A stretch of DNA of 64,000 bases from Theobroma cacao. Taxonomy: Eukaryota > Streptophyta > Magnoliopsida > Malvales > Malvaceae. A model generated the notes under the pieces. It was not told where the DNA came from. It did no database searches and worked only from the letters and a program-made list of their open reading frames with translations. A program made the position numbers and the translations under genes. Location: contig NC_030857.1 of NCBI RefSeq assembly GCF_000208745.1, forward strand, positions 15,660,053 through 15,724,052, given 5' to 3'. Below, piece by piece: positions 62,500-64,000 of this stretch. The number at the start of each line of letters is the position of its first letter. Positions within the stretch are counted from its first letter, which is position 1.

Positions 62500-63960
62500 C
62501 AAGGAATTGCACAAATTGATCAGGTGTAGACTTCACTGAACATACAGTGGTATTTCAGACATAACTCAAGCTATAAAAGTCCAATCAACGTGATTCTTAG
62601 ACCATTGAAAAGCTAAGAGAAAGGGCTATAACATTCATGTTTATCACTTCATCTGGTTCTGATCTAAGCATGGTCAAAATCGCATTAGATGTAGCTTGAC
62701 CGTAGCAGTTCTGCACTAGGCAGCTTGAAGGAACAAAGAATGGAAACAGCAAGCACAACATTGTAGTGTCGGGCTCCTAGTACTGTAGCACTGTCCCAGT
62801 CAACTAGAACCCCTCACCAAATAGAACCTCCAGTGCTGCAGCATCAAGCTTTTAGCGCTACAACGCTATCCAGCACTACAAACACTGCCTTTGGCAGTGA
62901 ACTCAGCGCTGCAGCGCTGTCAAGCGAAGCAACACTGCCTTTAGCAGTGAACTAAGCGCTGCAGTGCCAGACACTCAGCACTGCAATGCCAACTTAAATG
63001 TTACTGGACCCTCTGAATCTCTGATCTTTCAGATCAGAGGACCATGTGGAGTGGTATAAAAAGAGGCCTTTTTAGGGCTGAAAGGGGGCTTTTTGGAGGA
63101 GCAACTTGAGAGGCAAAAATCTTGAAGAAGAGCTTGACAAAGCTGTAGCAAATAGAGTTTTCTCCCACTAGCTTATTTTTTCTCTTTAAATCTCTTTGTA
63201 TAAATGCTTAGTTTTGTTGAAATTTTATTATGGGCCGTTAAAATATTAAACTAAACTTCCATTTTTAGGGTTATGGTAAATATTAATGTATAGTTTGGAG
63301 GCTTGATTGACTATTACTTGTTTTATGGAATATTTAGTATTTACCCAAATCTGCACTTATTTCTCATTTTATTGACTGATCACCAATAGGATATGTATGA
63401 ATTTTTAGATAATACTTGACAAAGTTAGTTTAAAATGACTATGGTTTGGGTAGTGTATGATCATTGTAATTAGGAATTAATTAGGTGATTTGTTAATAGG
63501 GTAAACATACACCTATTAACCATATACAATCAATTTATAGGACTTTACGATATCTCGACGGAGAATCGTACATGCTTAAGGATCTTAGGCTAGCATTAGT
63601 TTCCATAAAGTAGGTAATTAGTCAATCTAAAGTCCAAACGACGCACTAATTGAAACCATAATCCTAAGTAGTTCCCCACTGTTTTCCAACTCAATTTACT
63701 TGCAATTTATTTTAGCGTAGTTCACTAGTTTACCTTTGTTCTTTAATTTTCATTTTCAATTAATTTCAATACTAGATTTCCTTGAATAAGATTAAATTGC
63801 CCAATTTTAGTAATTAGCAAGAATTTAGATGCAATTTCCTGCGGGATCGACAAACTCAACTCATCATTATATTATTTGTTGTGACTATGTGCACTTGCAC
63901 TTAGTCTTTGCTTATATTTTGCATTTAATTTTGAGCACATTCCATATCACACAAGCAAAG
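62500..63960 (+). mobile_element. Probable Ty3/gypsy (Tat-like) LTR at the window edge
   Basis: A TATA box TATAAAAAG (63055-63063) is followed by 'agaggcctttttaggg' leader-like sequence. Near the end is 'gcaatttcctgcgggatcgac' (63832-63852), then 'gtgcacttgcacttag' and 'cattccatatcacacaa', wording typical of the 3' side of plant gypsy LTRs. Inside is a 50-bp tandem repeat ('acactgcctttggcagtga') rich in AGCGCT palindromes (62830-62990). Ends and target duplication are not defined; the element may continue past the window. Confidence 0.5.
62830..62990. repeat. Tandem AGCGCT/GCAGTGAACT repeat
   Basis: Units of about 50 bp, starting at 62882 and 62932, each contain 'acactgccttt(g/a)gcagtgaact' and an AGCGCTGCAG core. 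Less exact versions flank them. Confidence 0.7.
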
Positions 63961-64000
63961 TTCCACAACACAGACCCAAAGAACTACAGCTTTCGAAAAT

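Overview
This is nuclear DNA of a flowering plant, most likely a woody eudicot; the species cannot be fixed from the sequence. The signs are GT-AG introns, plant-type promoter motifs (site II TGGGCY and telo-box), AT-rich spacers and dense nested transposable elements (copia, gypsy, LINE, hAT-like). There is no bacterial, organellar or CRISPR content. The draft assembly shows through as a 100-N gap, a 28-N gap and six single Ns. At least one single N is a wrong join.

Layout. At 1.2-6.2 kb lie remnants of an unknown minus-strand gene split by a 3.1 kb non-coding LTR-like element, then a TOPLESS-related pseudogene. At 6.7-7.6 kb (minus) is a four-exon ubiquitin-conjugating enzyme of the UBC8/UBC28 class with a +1 frameshift near its C-terminus. 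At 9.1-10.7 kb is a decayed gypsy gag-protease. At 11.2-26.9 kb (plus) is a promoter-like region with four site II motifs and one telo-box, followed by a dispersed tandem array of about nine long (219-343 nt) box C/D snoRNA-like units plus degenerate copies. This array is the most unusual content of the window; transposons have since split it. At 27.3-28.0 kb is a membrane-anchored methyltransferase-like gene. At 28.4-36.6 kb is a 13-exon WD40 gene (359 aa).

From 40.3 to 49.6 kb lies an L1-type LINE (minus) with a gypsy element inserted in it; the 1.2 kb LINE duplication in this block is best read as an assembly artefact. At 52 kb is a second LINE tail (plus). At 55.2-56.4 kb is a single-exon ROH1-family gene. 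At 57.0-60.3 kb is a decayed DNA-level duplicate of the WD40 locus, with introns and an intronic MITE kept and exons 5-13 lost. The window ends in a probable gypsy LTR.

The protein genes look like independent single loci. The only likely multi-unit transcript is the snoRNA-like array, whose units lie on one strand downstream of a promoter of the kind plants use for ribosomal-protein and snoRNA genes. The array claim rests on motif order, a terminal GCCC/GGGC stem, a constant C'-D spacing and copy-to-copy conservation. It was read by eye and not tested by folding or database search.
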